This document shows positions 1 to 7,548 of a stretch of 64,000 nucleotides of DNA, piece by piece. The notes below the pieces were generated by a model, which searched no databases, was not told where the DNA came from, and was given only the letters and a program-made list of their open reading frames with translations. The position numbers and the translations under genes were made by a program. Location: positions 62,001 to 126,000 of the forward strand of contig NZ_VAUP01000028.1 in the NCBI RefSeq assembly GCF_005871085.1, written 5' to 3'. Numbering within the stretch: the first letter of the stretch is position 1; every line of letters starts with the position of its first letter. Source of the stretch: Xanthobacter autotrophicus (GTDB lineage: Bacteria; Pseudomonadota; Alphaproteobacteria; Rhizobiales; Xanthobacteraceae).

Positions 1-1250
1 CTCACGGGCAGGCTCTCGCCGGTGACGAGGCTTTCGTCCAGCACGGCGCGGCCCTCGGCGACCACGCCATCCACCGGCACCTTCTCGCCGGGGCGCACCC
101 GCAGCACATCGCCGGGGACGACGAGGCCGAGGTCTATGGTTTCGTCGGTACCATCGGCCCTGACGCGCAGGGCGGTCTTCGGCGCCAGTGACAGCAGCGC
201 CTTGATGGCGCCGGAGGTCTGTTCGCGGGCGTTGAGCTCCAGCACCTGGCCCAGCGCCACCAGCACGGTGATGACGGCGGCCGCCTCGAAATAGACCGGC
301 ACGCCGCCTTCATGGGCGTGGAAATCATGCGGGAACAGGCCGGGGGCGAAGGTGCCCAGCAGCGAATAGAGATAGGCCACCCCGGTGCCTAGGGCGATGA
401 GGGTGAACATGTTGAAATGGCGCGACTTGAGCGAGAGCCAGCCGCGCTCGAAGAAGGGCTTGCCCACCCACAGCACCACCGGCGTCGCCAGCAGGAACTG
501 CACATAGTTGGACGTTTGCTGCGGCAGCAGGTGCAGGCCGAGCAGGTGCTGGCCCATCTCCAGCACGAACACGGGCAGCGTCAACGCGAGGCCGATCCAG
601 AACCGCCGCGTCATGTCGGCGAGTTCCGCGTTCGGCCCCTCGTCGAGGGTGACGATCTCCGGCTCCAGCGCCATGCCGCAGATGGGGCAGATGCCGGGAC
701 CGATCTGGCGAATCTCCGGATCCATGGGGCAGGTGTAGATGGTGCCTTCCGGCACCTTCTCCGGCGGCGGCGGCGGGGCGGAGCCCGTGGAGCCGCCTTC
801 AACATAGCGGCCCGGGTCGGCCTTGAACTTGGTCTCGCAGGAGGAGGAGCAGAAGAAATAGGGCTTCTTGTCGTGGCGCGCCGAATATCTGGCGCGGCCG
901 GGCTCCACGGTCATGCCGCAGACCGGGTCCTTCACCGGGGCGAGGTACTTCTCCGGCTCGGCCTCGAACTTGGTCTTGCAGCCGTTGCAGCAGAAGAAAT
1001 ACGTCTGGTCCTTGTAGACCGAGGTGGGCTTTGCGGCCTCCGGGTCGGTCTTCACGTCCATGCCGCAGACCGGGTCCTTCACCGTCTCCGGCAGCGCGGC
1101 CATCGGGGCGGCGCTGGGCGGGGCATTGAGGTCGAGGGGCGGAGGGGCCTTGCCGCCGCAGCAGTCGTGGCCGCCGTCCGCGGGGTGGGAATGATCGTGT
1201 GCCGAGTGGTCTTGGGCCGAGGGATCTTGGGCCGAGGGATCTTGGGCCAT
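1..1250 (-). CDS. Copper-translocating P1B-type ATPase, N-terminal part (C-terminus beyond window)
   Basis: Inner-membrane heavy-metal efflux ATPase, probably Cu(I). Read from 1250 leftward it has a His/Cys-rich start (HDHSHP and CCGG, residues 16-33), two YHS-type metal motifs (DPVCGMDV near residue 59 and DPVCGMTV near 108, each followed by an FFC-x-x-x-C element), and a third motif, YTCPMDP...[11 protein letters not shown] (172-198), typical of the heavy-metal-binding domain. Hydrophobic segments follow, then the actuator-domain TGES motif just before the window edge. The phosphorylation and CPC motifs are not in the window. It is divergent from a csoR-like gene and shares its operator. 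The start at 1250 has a GGAG 10 bases upstream; an in-frame ATG at 1322 would add 24 residues. Copper is inferred from the domain set and the regulator. Confidence 0.9.
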   Translation of the reverse strand, partial: MAQDPSAQDPSAQDHSAHDHSHPADGGHDCCGGKAPPPLDLNAPPSAAPMAALPETVKDPVCGMDVKTDPEAAKPTSVYKDQTYFFCCNGCKTKFEAEPEKYLAPVKDPVCGMTVEPGRARYSARHDKKPYFFCSSSCETKFKADPGRYVEGGSTGSAPPPPPEKVPEGTIYTCPMDPEIRQIGPGICPICGMALEPEIVTLDEGPNAELADMTRRFWIGLALTLPVFVLEMGQHLLGLHLLPQQTSNYVQFLLATPVVLWVGKPFFERGWLSLKSRHFNMFTLIALGTGVAYLYSLLGTFAPGLFPHDFHAHEGGVPVYFEAAAVITVLVALGQVLELNAREQTSGAIKALLSLAPKTALRVRADGTDETIDLGLVVPGDVLRVRPGEKVPVDGVVAEGRAVLDESLVTGESLPV

Positions 1251-1337
1251 GGGGCGGCGGCTCCGGAAGGGTCGGGGCCAGATGAAGGCCATTTTCCGCG
1301 AGGCGGCCTTGCGCTGGCTCATGTTCAGGGCAGTGTC

Positions 1338-1355
1338 ATAACCCCCTGGGGGTAT
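1338..1355. promoter_or_regulatory. Palindromic operator 1, probable CsoR site
   Basis: The inverted repeat ATAACCCCCTGGGGGTAT has the AT-flanked C-run/G-run form bound by CsoR/RcnR/FrmR-family repressors. It lies in the predicted 5' leader of the ATPase message, just downstream of that gene's predicted transcription start. Binding is inferred. Confidence 0.6.
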
Positions 1356-1361
1356 CTCGCC

Positions 1362-1394
1362 TTGTTAAATATACCCTGAGGGGGTATATGACAA
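1362..1394. promoter_or_regulatory. Overlapping divergent promoters with CsoR operator 2
   Basis: Operator 2 (1369-1389) is an almost perfect palindrome, ATATACCC...GGGTATAT, related to operator 1. On the plus strand TTGTTA (1362-1367), a 17-base spacer and TATATG (1385-1390) form a promoter for csoR. On the minus strand TTGTCA (1394-1389), 17 bases and TATTTA (1371-1366) form a promoter for the ATPase. The two promoters occupy the same DNA in opposite directions, and the palindrome lies within both spacers, so one bound repressor would block both. Confidence 0.6.
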
Positions 1395-1397
1395 GCC

Positions 1398-1673
1398 ATG
1401 CGCAGTCCGACGAAAGAGCAAGTCCTCAAGCGCCTCAGCCGTATCGAAGGCCAGGTGCGCGGCGTCTCCCGCATGGTGGAGGAGGACCGCTACTGCATCG
1501 ATGTACTCACACAGGTGTCCGCCGTCCGCGCCGCCCTGAAGCGGGTGGAGGAGGAGGTGCTGCGGGATCATGTGGCCCATTGCGTGGAGCACGCCATCCG
1601 CTCCGGCGATGCGGAGGACCAGCGGCAAAAGGTCAAGGAACTGATGGACGTGATCGTCCGCGCCGAGCGGTAA
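1398..1673 (+). CDS. csoR: CsoR-family copper-sensing transcriptional repressor
   Basis: Small all-helical DUF156 repressor of 91 residues. The putative Cu(I) ligands C33, H58 and C62 have the same spacing as Cys36, His61 and Cys65 of Mycobacterium tuberculosis CsoR, which argues for copper rather than nickel or formaldehyde sensing. It is divergent from the metal ATPase across two palindromes and should repress both genes until metal binds. The predicted -10 ends only 7 bases before the ATG, so the message is probably leaderless; a GAGGGGG about 13 bases upstream is part of the operator rather than a convincing ribosome site. A short hairpin (CCGGTC-GAA-GACCGG, 1749-1763) lies between this gene and convergent rsmD. 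Confidence 0.9.
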   Translation: MRSPTKEQVLKRLSRIEGQVRGVSRMVEEDRYCIDVLTQVSAVRAALKRVEEEVLRDHVAHCVEHAIRSGDAEDQRQKVKELMDVIVRAER

Positions 1674-1787
1674 TGCCAAAAGCCCGTTAGCTTGGTTCAT
1701 GGGGTTTAGGTCAAGCCCGCGCGGCGCCTGAGCGCGACCCTCTCGGCGCCGGTCGAAGACCGGGGCCGGTAGGTATAAGGCGGCCGA

Positions 1788-2339
1788 TCAGTCCCGTTCC
1801 AGGAAGATCAGCTCACTCTCGTCATAGGCGCGGCGCTCGATCTCGCGGAAGCCGTCCCGCCCGGTGAAGAGGCCAGTGCGCTCCTCCACCACCACCAGCG
1901 CGTCGGGGGTAAGCCATCCGCCGGCAACGGCGCTCGCCAGCGCCTGTTCGGCGAGTCCCTTGCCATAGGGCGGATCGCAGAAGACGAGGCCATGGGCCTC
2001 GCCCGGCCCCATGTCGCCGAGGCGGGTGGCGTCGCGGCGGAATATTTTGGTGACGCCGGTGAGGCCCAGCGCCTCCACATTGTCGCGGATGAGCCCGCGC
2101 GCCTCCGCCGCCTCTTCCACGAACAGGGCGAAGCGGGCGCCGCGCGAGAGTGCCTCGATGCCCAGCGCCCCCGTGCCAGCGAACAGGTCCAGCACCCGCG
2201 CGCCGTCGCACGGGTCGCCATAGGCGTGGGCAAGCATGTTGAAGAGGCTCTCGCGCAGCCGGTCCGAAGTGGGCCGGGTGGCGCTGGAGGAGGGGCCCTT
2301 CAGCGCGCGCCCCTTCAACCTGCCGCCGACGATACGCAT
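1788..2339 (-). CDS. rsmD: 16S rRNA (guanine(966)-N(2))-methyltransferase RsmD
   Basis: Methylates G966 of 16S rRNA using SAM. The 183 residues start with the typical MRIVGGRLKGR, have the SAM-binding loop VLDLFAGTGALGIEA at about 49-63 and the N-methyltransferase motif DPPYGKG at 122-128. The length is normal for the family. It lies 18 bases downstream of the pseudouridine synthase gene on the same strand, and the two are probably cotranscribed; this pairing of rRNA-modifying genes is common in alphaproteobacteria. Confidence 0.95.
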   Translation of the reverse strand: MRIVGGRLKGRALKGPSSSATRPTSDRLRESLFNMLAHAYGDPCDGARVLDLFAGTGALGIEALSRGARFALFVEEAAEARGLIRDNVEALGLTGVTKIFRRDATRLGDMGPGEAHGLVFCDPPYGKGLAEQALASAVAGGWLTPDALVVVEERTGLFTGRDGFREIERRAYDESELIFLERD

Positions 2340-2357
2340 GGAGGTGTCGCCCTTGGA

Positions 2358-4505
2358 TCAGCGCTTGCCGCGCGGACCCGCCGGCTTGCCGCCGCCGGCC
2401 TTGCCACCGCCCGCCGGTCGCCCGCCGGGCTTCCCGCCCGGCTTGCCACCGAAGCCGCCACGACCGGCGCCGGGTTTGCCCCCCGGCTTGCCGCCGAAGC
2501 TGCGCGCGCCGCCCGGCTTGTCGCCGTAAGCGCGGCCGGGGCCACCCGCCGGCCTGTCCCCGGTGGGACGGCCCCGCGTCGGCTTGTCACCATAGGCACG
2601 GCCCGCGCCCTCGGACGAGCGTTCGCCGTAGGAGCGACCCGCACCACCCGCGGGCCGGTCGCCGGAAGGACGGCCCCGCGCCGGCTTGTCGCCATAGGCA
2701 CGGCCCGCGCCCTCGGAAGAGCGTTCGCTGTAGGAACGACCAGCACCACCTGTGGGCCGGTCGCCGGAAGGACGGCCCCGCGCCGGCTTGTCGCCGTAGG
2801 CGCGGCCCGCGCCCTCGGAGGAGCGTTCGCTGTAGGAACGACCCGCACCACCCGTGGGCCTGTCACCGGAAGGACGAGGACGCCCGGCCGGCTTGTCGCC
2901 ATACGCACGGCCTGCGCCCTCGGATGAGCGTTCGCCGTAAGCGCGACCAGCACCTGCCGGCCTGTCACCAGCCGTACGGGCACGACCCGCCGGCTTATCG
3001 CCATAGGGGCGGCTGCCGCTGCGGGCGGGCCGGCCCTCCTGCTCGCCGCCGAAACGACCTTCCGGCCGTTCGCTGCGGGCGCGGAAGGGCCGCTCGCCCT
3101 GCTGCGGGCGCTCGTCGCGGCTACGCCGGGGAGCGCCATCGGCGCTCTCCGGACGCGGGCGGCGGGGGCGATCTTCCCCCTCCCGGGTGGGACGGCGGCG
3201 GAAATCCTCGCGATCATCACGCTCGCGGCGGGGGCCGCGGGCATCGTCGCGGAAGCCGGGGCGGGGCGGGCCGCGCTCGGCAAAGCGCTCCTTGCCCTCG
3301 GCGGGGCCACGGCGGAACGGGCGGGCGCCCGCTTCGTCCCGGTCGCCCTTGCGGGCACCGGGCCGGGCGCCGGTTCGGCCACCACGCTCCGGGGCGTCGC
3401 CCTTGGGCGCCACCACGCGCTCCACCTTCACCGTGCGGCCCTTGCGATCGGCCACCGAGCCACGGCTCTCCACGGCGTTTTCATCGCTCATGCGCCGACG
3501 CGTGCGGGGGCCGGCCGGGCGGATGACATCCTGCTCCGGCGCGTCAAAATCCTCGTCCTGCCGTGCGCGGCGGGCCGGAGCCTTCAGGGTGCCGCCGCTC
3601 TCGGCCGCTGCCTGGCGCTTGCCGGCGGGGCGCAGTGCCACGCGGGGCGGGGCCTCTTCCAGCTCGCGCTCCACCAGCAGGCCGGTGAAATCGGCTCCCG
3701 CGGCGGCGGCGAGGTCGTTGCCGATCTGGTCGCGCAGCACGCGTGTGCGCACCTCCTCGATGCCGCCTTCCGGGACATCGCCCAGCTGGAACGGGCCGTA
3801 GGAGACGCGGATGAGCCGGTTCACCTGCAGGCCCAGGGCACCGAAGACGTTGCGGATTTCCCGGTTCTTGCCCTCGCGCAGGGACACGGTGATCCAGGCA
3901 TTGGCGCCCTGCACCCGGTCAAGCTCGGCCTCAATGGGGCCGTACTCCACCCCATCGACGGTGATGCCCTTCAGCAGGCTGTCGAGCTGGGCCTGGTTGA
4001 CCTCGCCATTGGCGCGCACGCGGTAACGGCGCAGCCAGCCGGTCTCTGGCAACTCCAGCACGCGGGCAAGCCCGCCGTCGTTGGTCAGCAGCAGCAGGCC
4101 TTCGGAATTCAGGTCGAGACGCCCGACACTCACGAGGCGCGGCAGGCCCTGGGGCAGGATCTCGAACAGGGTGGTGCGGCCTTCCGGGTCGCGATTGGTG
4201 GTCACCACGCCCTTGGGCTTGTGGTAAATGAAGAGGCGGGTGCGTTCGCGCTCGGGCAGGGGCGCGCCATCGACCGTGATGGCGTCCTCCGCCGTGACGG
4301 TGACGGCGGGGGTGGTGAGCACCTCGCCGTTGACGGCCACGCGGCCGGCCTCGATCCATTCCTCGATCTCGCGGCGCGAGCCGAGGCCGGCGCGGGCGAC
4401 GACCTTGGCGATCCGCTCGGCCTCCTTGGGCGCGGCGGGGGTGAGTTCGCGCTTGATGCGCGGAACGCGGTTCTTGTCCTTGCGGGGCGGTGATGTGCGC
4501 GGCAT
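2358..4505 (-). CDS. Pseudouridine synthase (RluB/RsuA family) with long repetitive disordered tail
   Basis: The first 250 or so residues are a complete RsuA/RluB/RluE/RluF-type enzyme: an S4 RNA-binding domain (about 29-85, with RAGLGSRREIEEWI) and the catalytic motif VGRLDLNSEGLLLLTNDG, putative nucleophile D131. The following 450 residues are rich in R, G, D, P and S and contain about four tandem copies of a 34-residue unit (ERSSEGAGRAYGDKP...GDRP-x-GGAGR), ending in GGKPGGKPG-type sequence. RluB, which modifies 23S U2605, is the likely activity but the exact target cannot be told. The tail resembles RG-rich RNA-binding regions and makes the protein roughly 2.5 times the length of the core enzyme. 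Confidence 0.88.
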   Translation of the reverse strand: MPRTSPPRKDKNRVPRIKRELTPAAPKEAERIAKVVARAGLGSRREIEEWIEAGRVAVNGEVLTTPAVTVTAEDAITVDGAPLPERERTRLFIYHKPKGVVTTNRDPEGRTTLFEILPQGLPRLVSVGRLDLNSEGLLLLTNDGGLARVLELPETGWLRRYRVRANGEVNQAQLDSLLKGITVDGVEYGPIEAELDRVQGANAWITVSLREGKNREIRNVFGALGLQVNRLIRVSYGPFQLGDVPEGGIEEVRTRVLRDQIGNDLAAAAGADFTGLLVERELEEAPPRVALRPAGKRQAAAESGGTLKAPARRARQDEDFDAPEQDVIRPAGPRTRRRMSDENAVESRGSVADRKGRTVKVERVVAPKGDAPERGGRTGARPGARKGDRDEAGARPFRRGPAEGKERFAERGPPRPGFRDDARGPRRERDDREDFRRRPTREGEDRPRRPRPESADGAPRRSRDERPQQGERPFRARSERPEGRFGGEQEGRPARSGSRPYGDKPAGRARTAGDRPAGAGRAYGERSSEGAGRAYGDKPAGRPRPSGDRPTGGAGRSYSERSSEGAGRAYGDKPARGRPSGDRPTGGAGRSYSERSSEGAGRAYGDKPARGRPSGDRPAGGAGRSYGERSSEGAGRAYGDKPTRGRPTGDRPAGGPGRAYGDKPGGARSFGGKPGGKPGAGRGGFGGKPGGKPGGRPAGGGKAGGGKPAGPRGKR
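2536..2960 (-). repeat. Tandem 102-bp repeats within the pseudouridine synthase gene
   Basis: About four near-identical in-frame units of 102 bp. For example, the block beginning ggtcgccggaaggacggc recurs at about 2657 and 2759. Differences between units are mostly single substitutions, consistent with recent duplication. Copy number may vary between strains or be misassembled from short reads. Confidence 0.85.
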
Positions 4506-4562
4506 GAGGGGCAGTTAGCACAGGCGAGGCGGCGCGGCGAGCGCGGCGATGACAGAGGCACC

Positions 4563-5006
4563 ATGTCCGGAACCTATATGCAGATGGCGCTGAACGAGGC
4601 GAGGGCCGCCGCAGAGCGCGGCGAGGTGCCGGTGGGTGCCGTCCTGGTGCGTGGCGCCGAGGTGATTGCTCGCGACGGCAACCGCACCCGGGAACTCAAT
4701 GATCCCACCGCCCACGCGGAAATTCTGGTGCTGCGCGCGGCCGGCGCGCGGCTGAAATCCGAGCGCCTGCTCAACTGCGATCTCTATGTGACGCTGGAGC
4801 CCTGCGCCATGTGCGCGGCGGCCCTGTCGTTCGCGCGTATCCGCCGACTTTATTATGGCGCGTCCGATCCCAAGGGCGGCGGGGTGGAGCACGGACCGCA
4901 CTTTTTCTCCCAGCCCACCTGCCACCACGTGCCCGAAGTCTACGGCGGCATCGCCGAGCGCCAGGCCGCCGAGGTGCTGCGCACCTTCTTCCAGGATCGG
5001 CGGTAG
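4563..5006 (+). CDS. tadA: tRNA-specific adenosine deaminase TadA
   Basis: Converts A34 to inosine in the wobble position of tRNA-Arg(ACG). The zinc cytidine/adenosine-deaminase fold is complete: HAE at 51-53 (His ligand and catalytic Glu) and PCAMC at 80-84 (two Cys ligands). Its 147 residues match the family length. It is divergent from the pseudouridine synthase gene, with only 57 bases between the starts, so the two RNA-modification genes share a short promoter region. Confidence 0.95.
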   Translation: MSGTYMQMALNEARAAAERGEVPVGAVLVRGAEVIARDGNRTRELNDPTAHAEILVLRAAGARLKSERLLNCDLYVTLEPCAMCAAALSFARIRRLYYGASDPKGGGVEHGPHFFSQPTCHHVPEVYGGIAERQAAEVLRTFFQDRR

Positions 5007-5032
5007 CCGGCATTTCGGAACAGCAGGGGCCT

Positions 5033-5449
5033 TCAGCTGGACGCCTTCAGGTCGATGAAGTCCCGGTTGTTCTGCTCATATCTGAAATTGTAGGGCTTGC
5101 CTTCCGCGCAGGCTTCACCGGTGGCGGCCCGTCGCTCGAGCTTGTATTGCGTCCAGAAGGTCTTCCCGCGCAGGTCGGAGTCGAACCGGATGTAGATCGG
5201 GGGCGACTGGTTTTCATTCTGCTTGTCGTATTTGTGCGAAAAGCTCCGGTTCCAGCCGGGCTGGAGGCGGTAGGTGCCCCAACTCCCGTCTTTTCCGATC
5301 TTGATGTCGAAATTGATGGTGTGCTGCGTCCGGTTGTGGATGCAAGTGACGCCGTAGCGCGTGGCCGCCTGGGCCTCGGTGGTCGTGAAGGTGGCGAGGG
5401 TGGCGAGGGCCGCGGCGCACGTCGCCAGCGGCAGCAAAGACGGTATCAT
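5033..5449 (-). CDS. Small secreted protein of unknown function
   Basis: I do not recognise a family. The 138-residue product begins with a clear Sec signal peptide (residues 1 to about 28, ending AQA-A). The mature part is about 110 residues, with many Tyr, Asn and charged residues, a predicted beta-rich pattern, and only two Cys (in GVTCIHN and GEACAEG) that could form one disulfide. GGAGAAAGCCG precedes the ATG at a good distance. It ends just after tadA on the opposite strand and stands alone. A periplasmic or extracellular location is inferred. Confidence 0.7.
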   Translation of the reverse strand: MIPSLLPLATCAAALATLATFTTTEAQAATRYGVTCIHNRTQHTINFDIKIGKDGSWGTYRLQPGWNRSFSHKYDKQNENQSPPIYIRFDSDLRGKTFWTQYKLERRAATGEACAEGKPYNFRYEQNNRDFIDLKASS

Positions 5450-5568
5450 CGGCTTTCTCCATGCTGTCGTGCGTTCAGGAGCTGTCCTGACGCATGCGAT
5501 GACGCGTTGTCATTGCGTTAAGCATAGAAAACCGTCTTCCCGGCACATCCACTGTTTGAGGGATGGAA

Positions 5569-5599
5569 GAATTCGCGGGTCCGTTGGGCGCGCGAATTC
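5569..5599 (-). terminator. Inverted repeat after the dehalogenase gene, weak terminator candidate
   Basis: GAATTCGCG (5569-5577) and CGCGAATTC (5591-5599) form a perfect 9-bp stem with a 13-base loop, 68 bases beyond the stop of the dehalogenase gene. No T-run follows on the minus strand, so intrinsic termination is uncertain. Confidence 0.3.
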
Positions 5600-5666
5600 C
5601 TGCTTTCGCTACCGGGATTTCCAGCCACTGCAGTGGGGAACTCAGGCGGCACGCTAGCCGCCGGTA

Positions 5667-6572
5667 TCAGTCCCCCGTCAGGAACGGTAGCACGGCGGCG
5701 AGCATCGCCCCCGGTGCCTCCTCGGCGACGAAGTGGCCGCAGTCCACCGCCGCGCCCTCCAGCTTGGGCGCGAAGACCTTCCAGGCGTCCAGCGGGCTGA
5801 CGCCCCGGGTGGGAATGCCCGCCGCGCCCCACAGGGCGAAGGTGGGGCAGGAGAGGGTGCGCCCGGCGGCCAGATCCGCCTCGTCATGGGCGAGGTCGAT
5901 GGTGGCGCCGGCCCGGTAGTCCTCGCACATGGCATGGAGCCGGTCGGGCGACGAGATGGCGGCGCGGTACTGGGCCATGGCGCGGGGATCGAAGGGGGAG
6001 AGATCCTTGGATCCGGTCCAGCTCGCCATGGTCCAGTCGAGGAACCAGGCGGGATGCGAGCCGATGAGCTTCTCCGGCAAGGGCTTGGGCTGGGCCAGCA
6101 TGGACCAGTGATAGACCTGCAGCGCGCGCGCCCGGTCCATCTTGTGCCACATGACGTAGGTCGGGACGATGTCGAGCACCACCAGCCGATCCAGCCGGCC
6201 GGGATGGTCGAGGCCGAGCCGGTAGCCGGCCCGCGCCCCCCGATCGTGGCCCATGAGCGCGAAATGGGCGAAGCCCAGGTGCTCCATCACCTCCACCATG
6301 GCGGAGGCCATGGCGCGCTTGGAATAGGGCGCGTGGTCCGTGCCTTCTTCCGGCGCCGCGCTCCAGCCGTAGCCCGGCAGGTCGGGGATGATCAGGGTGT
6401 GCTGCTCGGCGAGCTTTGGCGCCACCTTGTGCCACATCACATGGCTCTGCGGGAAACCGTGGAGCAAAAGCAGCGGCGATCCGCTGCCGCCCTGCCGCAG
6501 GAAAATGCGGCCGGCCTTAGTGTCCACATAGTGGGAGTCGAAGCCGGGGAAGAGGTCGGTGAGATCGGTCAT
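5667..6572 (-). CDS. Fluoroacetate/haloacetate dehalogenase (alpha/beta hydrolase)
   Basis: A 301-residue alpha/beta hydrolase predicted to hydrolyse the carbon-halogen bond of haloacetates to glycolate. Counting from the ATG at 6572, the residues known in the Rhodopseudomonas palustris fluoroacetate dehalogenase appear at the same numbers: nucleophile D110 (GHDRG), R111 and R114 (carboxylate binding), D134, the halide pocket H155, W156 and Y219, W185, and the base H280 (CGHF). The chosen start has GGAGGACGCC directly upstream; an upstream in-frame start would add 33 unlikely residues. It lies 52 bases downstream of mepA on the same strand with no halide or fluoride transporter beside it. An epoxide hydrolase is less likely, given the Arg pair and H155/W156. 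Confidence 0.85.
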   Translation of the reverse strand: MTDLTDLFPGFDSHYVDTKAGRIFLRQGGSGSPLLLLHGFPQSHVMWHKVAPKLAEQHTLIIPDLPGYGWSAAPEEGTDHAPYSKRAMASAMVEVMEHLGFAHFALMGHDRGARAGYRLGLDHPGRLDRLVVLDIVPTYVMWHKMDRARALQVYHWSMLAQPKPLPEKLIGSHPAWFLDWTMASWTGSKDLSPFDPRAMAQYRAAISSPDRLHAMCEDYRAGATIDLAHDEADLAAGRTLSCPTFALWGAAGIPTRGVSPLDAWKVFAPKLEGAAVDCGHFVAEEAPGAMLAAVLPFLTGD

Positions 6573-6624
6573 GGCGTCCTCCGTTATCGTTGCTTCCCCA
6601 CGCTGGGCGGGTTCACGCGTCGCT

Positions 6625-7548
6625 TCACTTGGCCCCCAGCACCGCGGCGCACGCATCCGGCAGGTCGGCAAGGGTTAAAGGCGGCTTGGGCTTCGCCGGT
6701 TCCGGCTCGGGCTTGGGATGCAGCACCTCGTCGGTGAACCACCAGTCCAGCTCCGATCCGCAGCCCTCGCCGGTAGGCGGGGCCTCCTGTGGGCGGCATT
6801 CCGCGTTGCCGGGCGGGCAGGTGAGGCGGACGTGCATGTGGTAGTCGTGGCCCCAATATGGACGCACCTTGGCGAGGAAGGAGCGGTCGCCGCTCGCCTC
6901 CCGGCACAGGGCCTTCTTGATGGCCGCGTTCACGAAGATGCGTTCCACTCGCGGGTCCAGCGCCGCGGCGCGGACGACCTTCCAGTGGTCGGGCCGCCAG
7001 TTGGCGGGATCGATGTCGCGCCGGTCGGCGCGCACCATCATGGAGGCGGAGAGCTTTTCGCGCTCCTCACGGGTGAGTTCCCGGCCGGGGCTCGGGGTCA
7101 GCCAGATGTCGGCGTCGAGGCCGATCTGGTGGGAGGCATGGCCGGTGAGCATGGGGCCGCCGCGCGGCTGGGACATGTCGCCCACCAGGATGCCCTGCCA
7201 GGACGACACCTTCGGCACCTGCGCAGAGAACCGCTCCAGGAAGGCGACGAGGTCGGGGTGGCCGAAATTGCGGTTGCGCGACAGGCGCATGACCTGCCAG
7301 TTCGGGCCGTTCACCGCCAGCGCCTGCGCGCCCGCGAGGCAACCCTTGGAATAAAAGCCGATGGACCTTGCGGCGAGGGGGGCGGGACCCGCCACCCGTC
7401 CGAACAACTCCTTGGCGGGAAGCGGGCCTGCTGCGGCGGGCCGCGCCGCCGGTTTGCCGGGAACCGCCGCCGGAGGCGCCACCTGTTGTGCCAGCACCGG
7501 CGCGCCCGCGACCAGTAGGCCGAGAAGGGTGGCGACGGCGCGGATCAT
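6625..7548 (-). CDS. mepA: Penicillin-insensitive murein DD-endopeptidase MepA
   Basis: Periplasmic LAS-type zinc peptidase that cuts peptide cross-links in peptidoglycan. The 307 residues have a signal peptide (1 to about 20, ending VLAQQ), the zinc motif GHASHQIGLDAD (H-x3-x-x-x-D type) in the middle and the second metal motif GHDYHMHVR near residue 230. A Pro/Lys-rich stretch lies near the C-terminus. Its start overlaps the stop of the L,D-transpeptidase gene by one base (TGATG), implying translational coupling of two peptidoglycan-remodelling enzymes. Confidence 0.92.
   Translation of the reverse strand: MIRAVATLLGLLVAGAPVLAQQVAPPAAVPGKPAARPAAAGPLPAKELFGRVAGPAPLAARSIGFYSKGCLAGAQALAVNGPNWQVMRLSRNRNFGHPDLVAFLERFSAQVPKVSSWQGILVGDMSQPRGGPMLTGHASHQIGLDADIWLTPSPGRELTREEREKLSASMMVRADRRDIDPANWRPDHWKVVRAAALDPRVERIFVNAAIKKALCREASGDRSFLAKVRPYWGHDYHMHVRLTCPPGNAECRPQEAPPTGEGCGSELDWWFTDEVLHPKPEPEPAKPKPPLTLADLPDACAAVLGAK

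Noticed and set aside
2536-2960. Tandem 102-bp repeats considered as a possible CRISPR-like array.
   Set aside because: Units abut without spacers, keep reading frame and encode a continuous protein tail.
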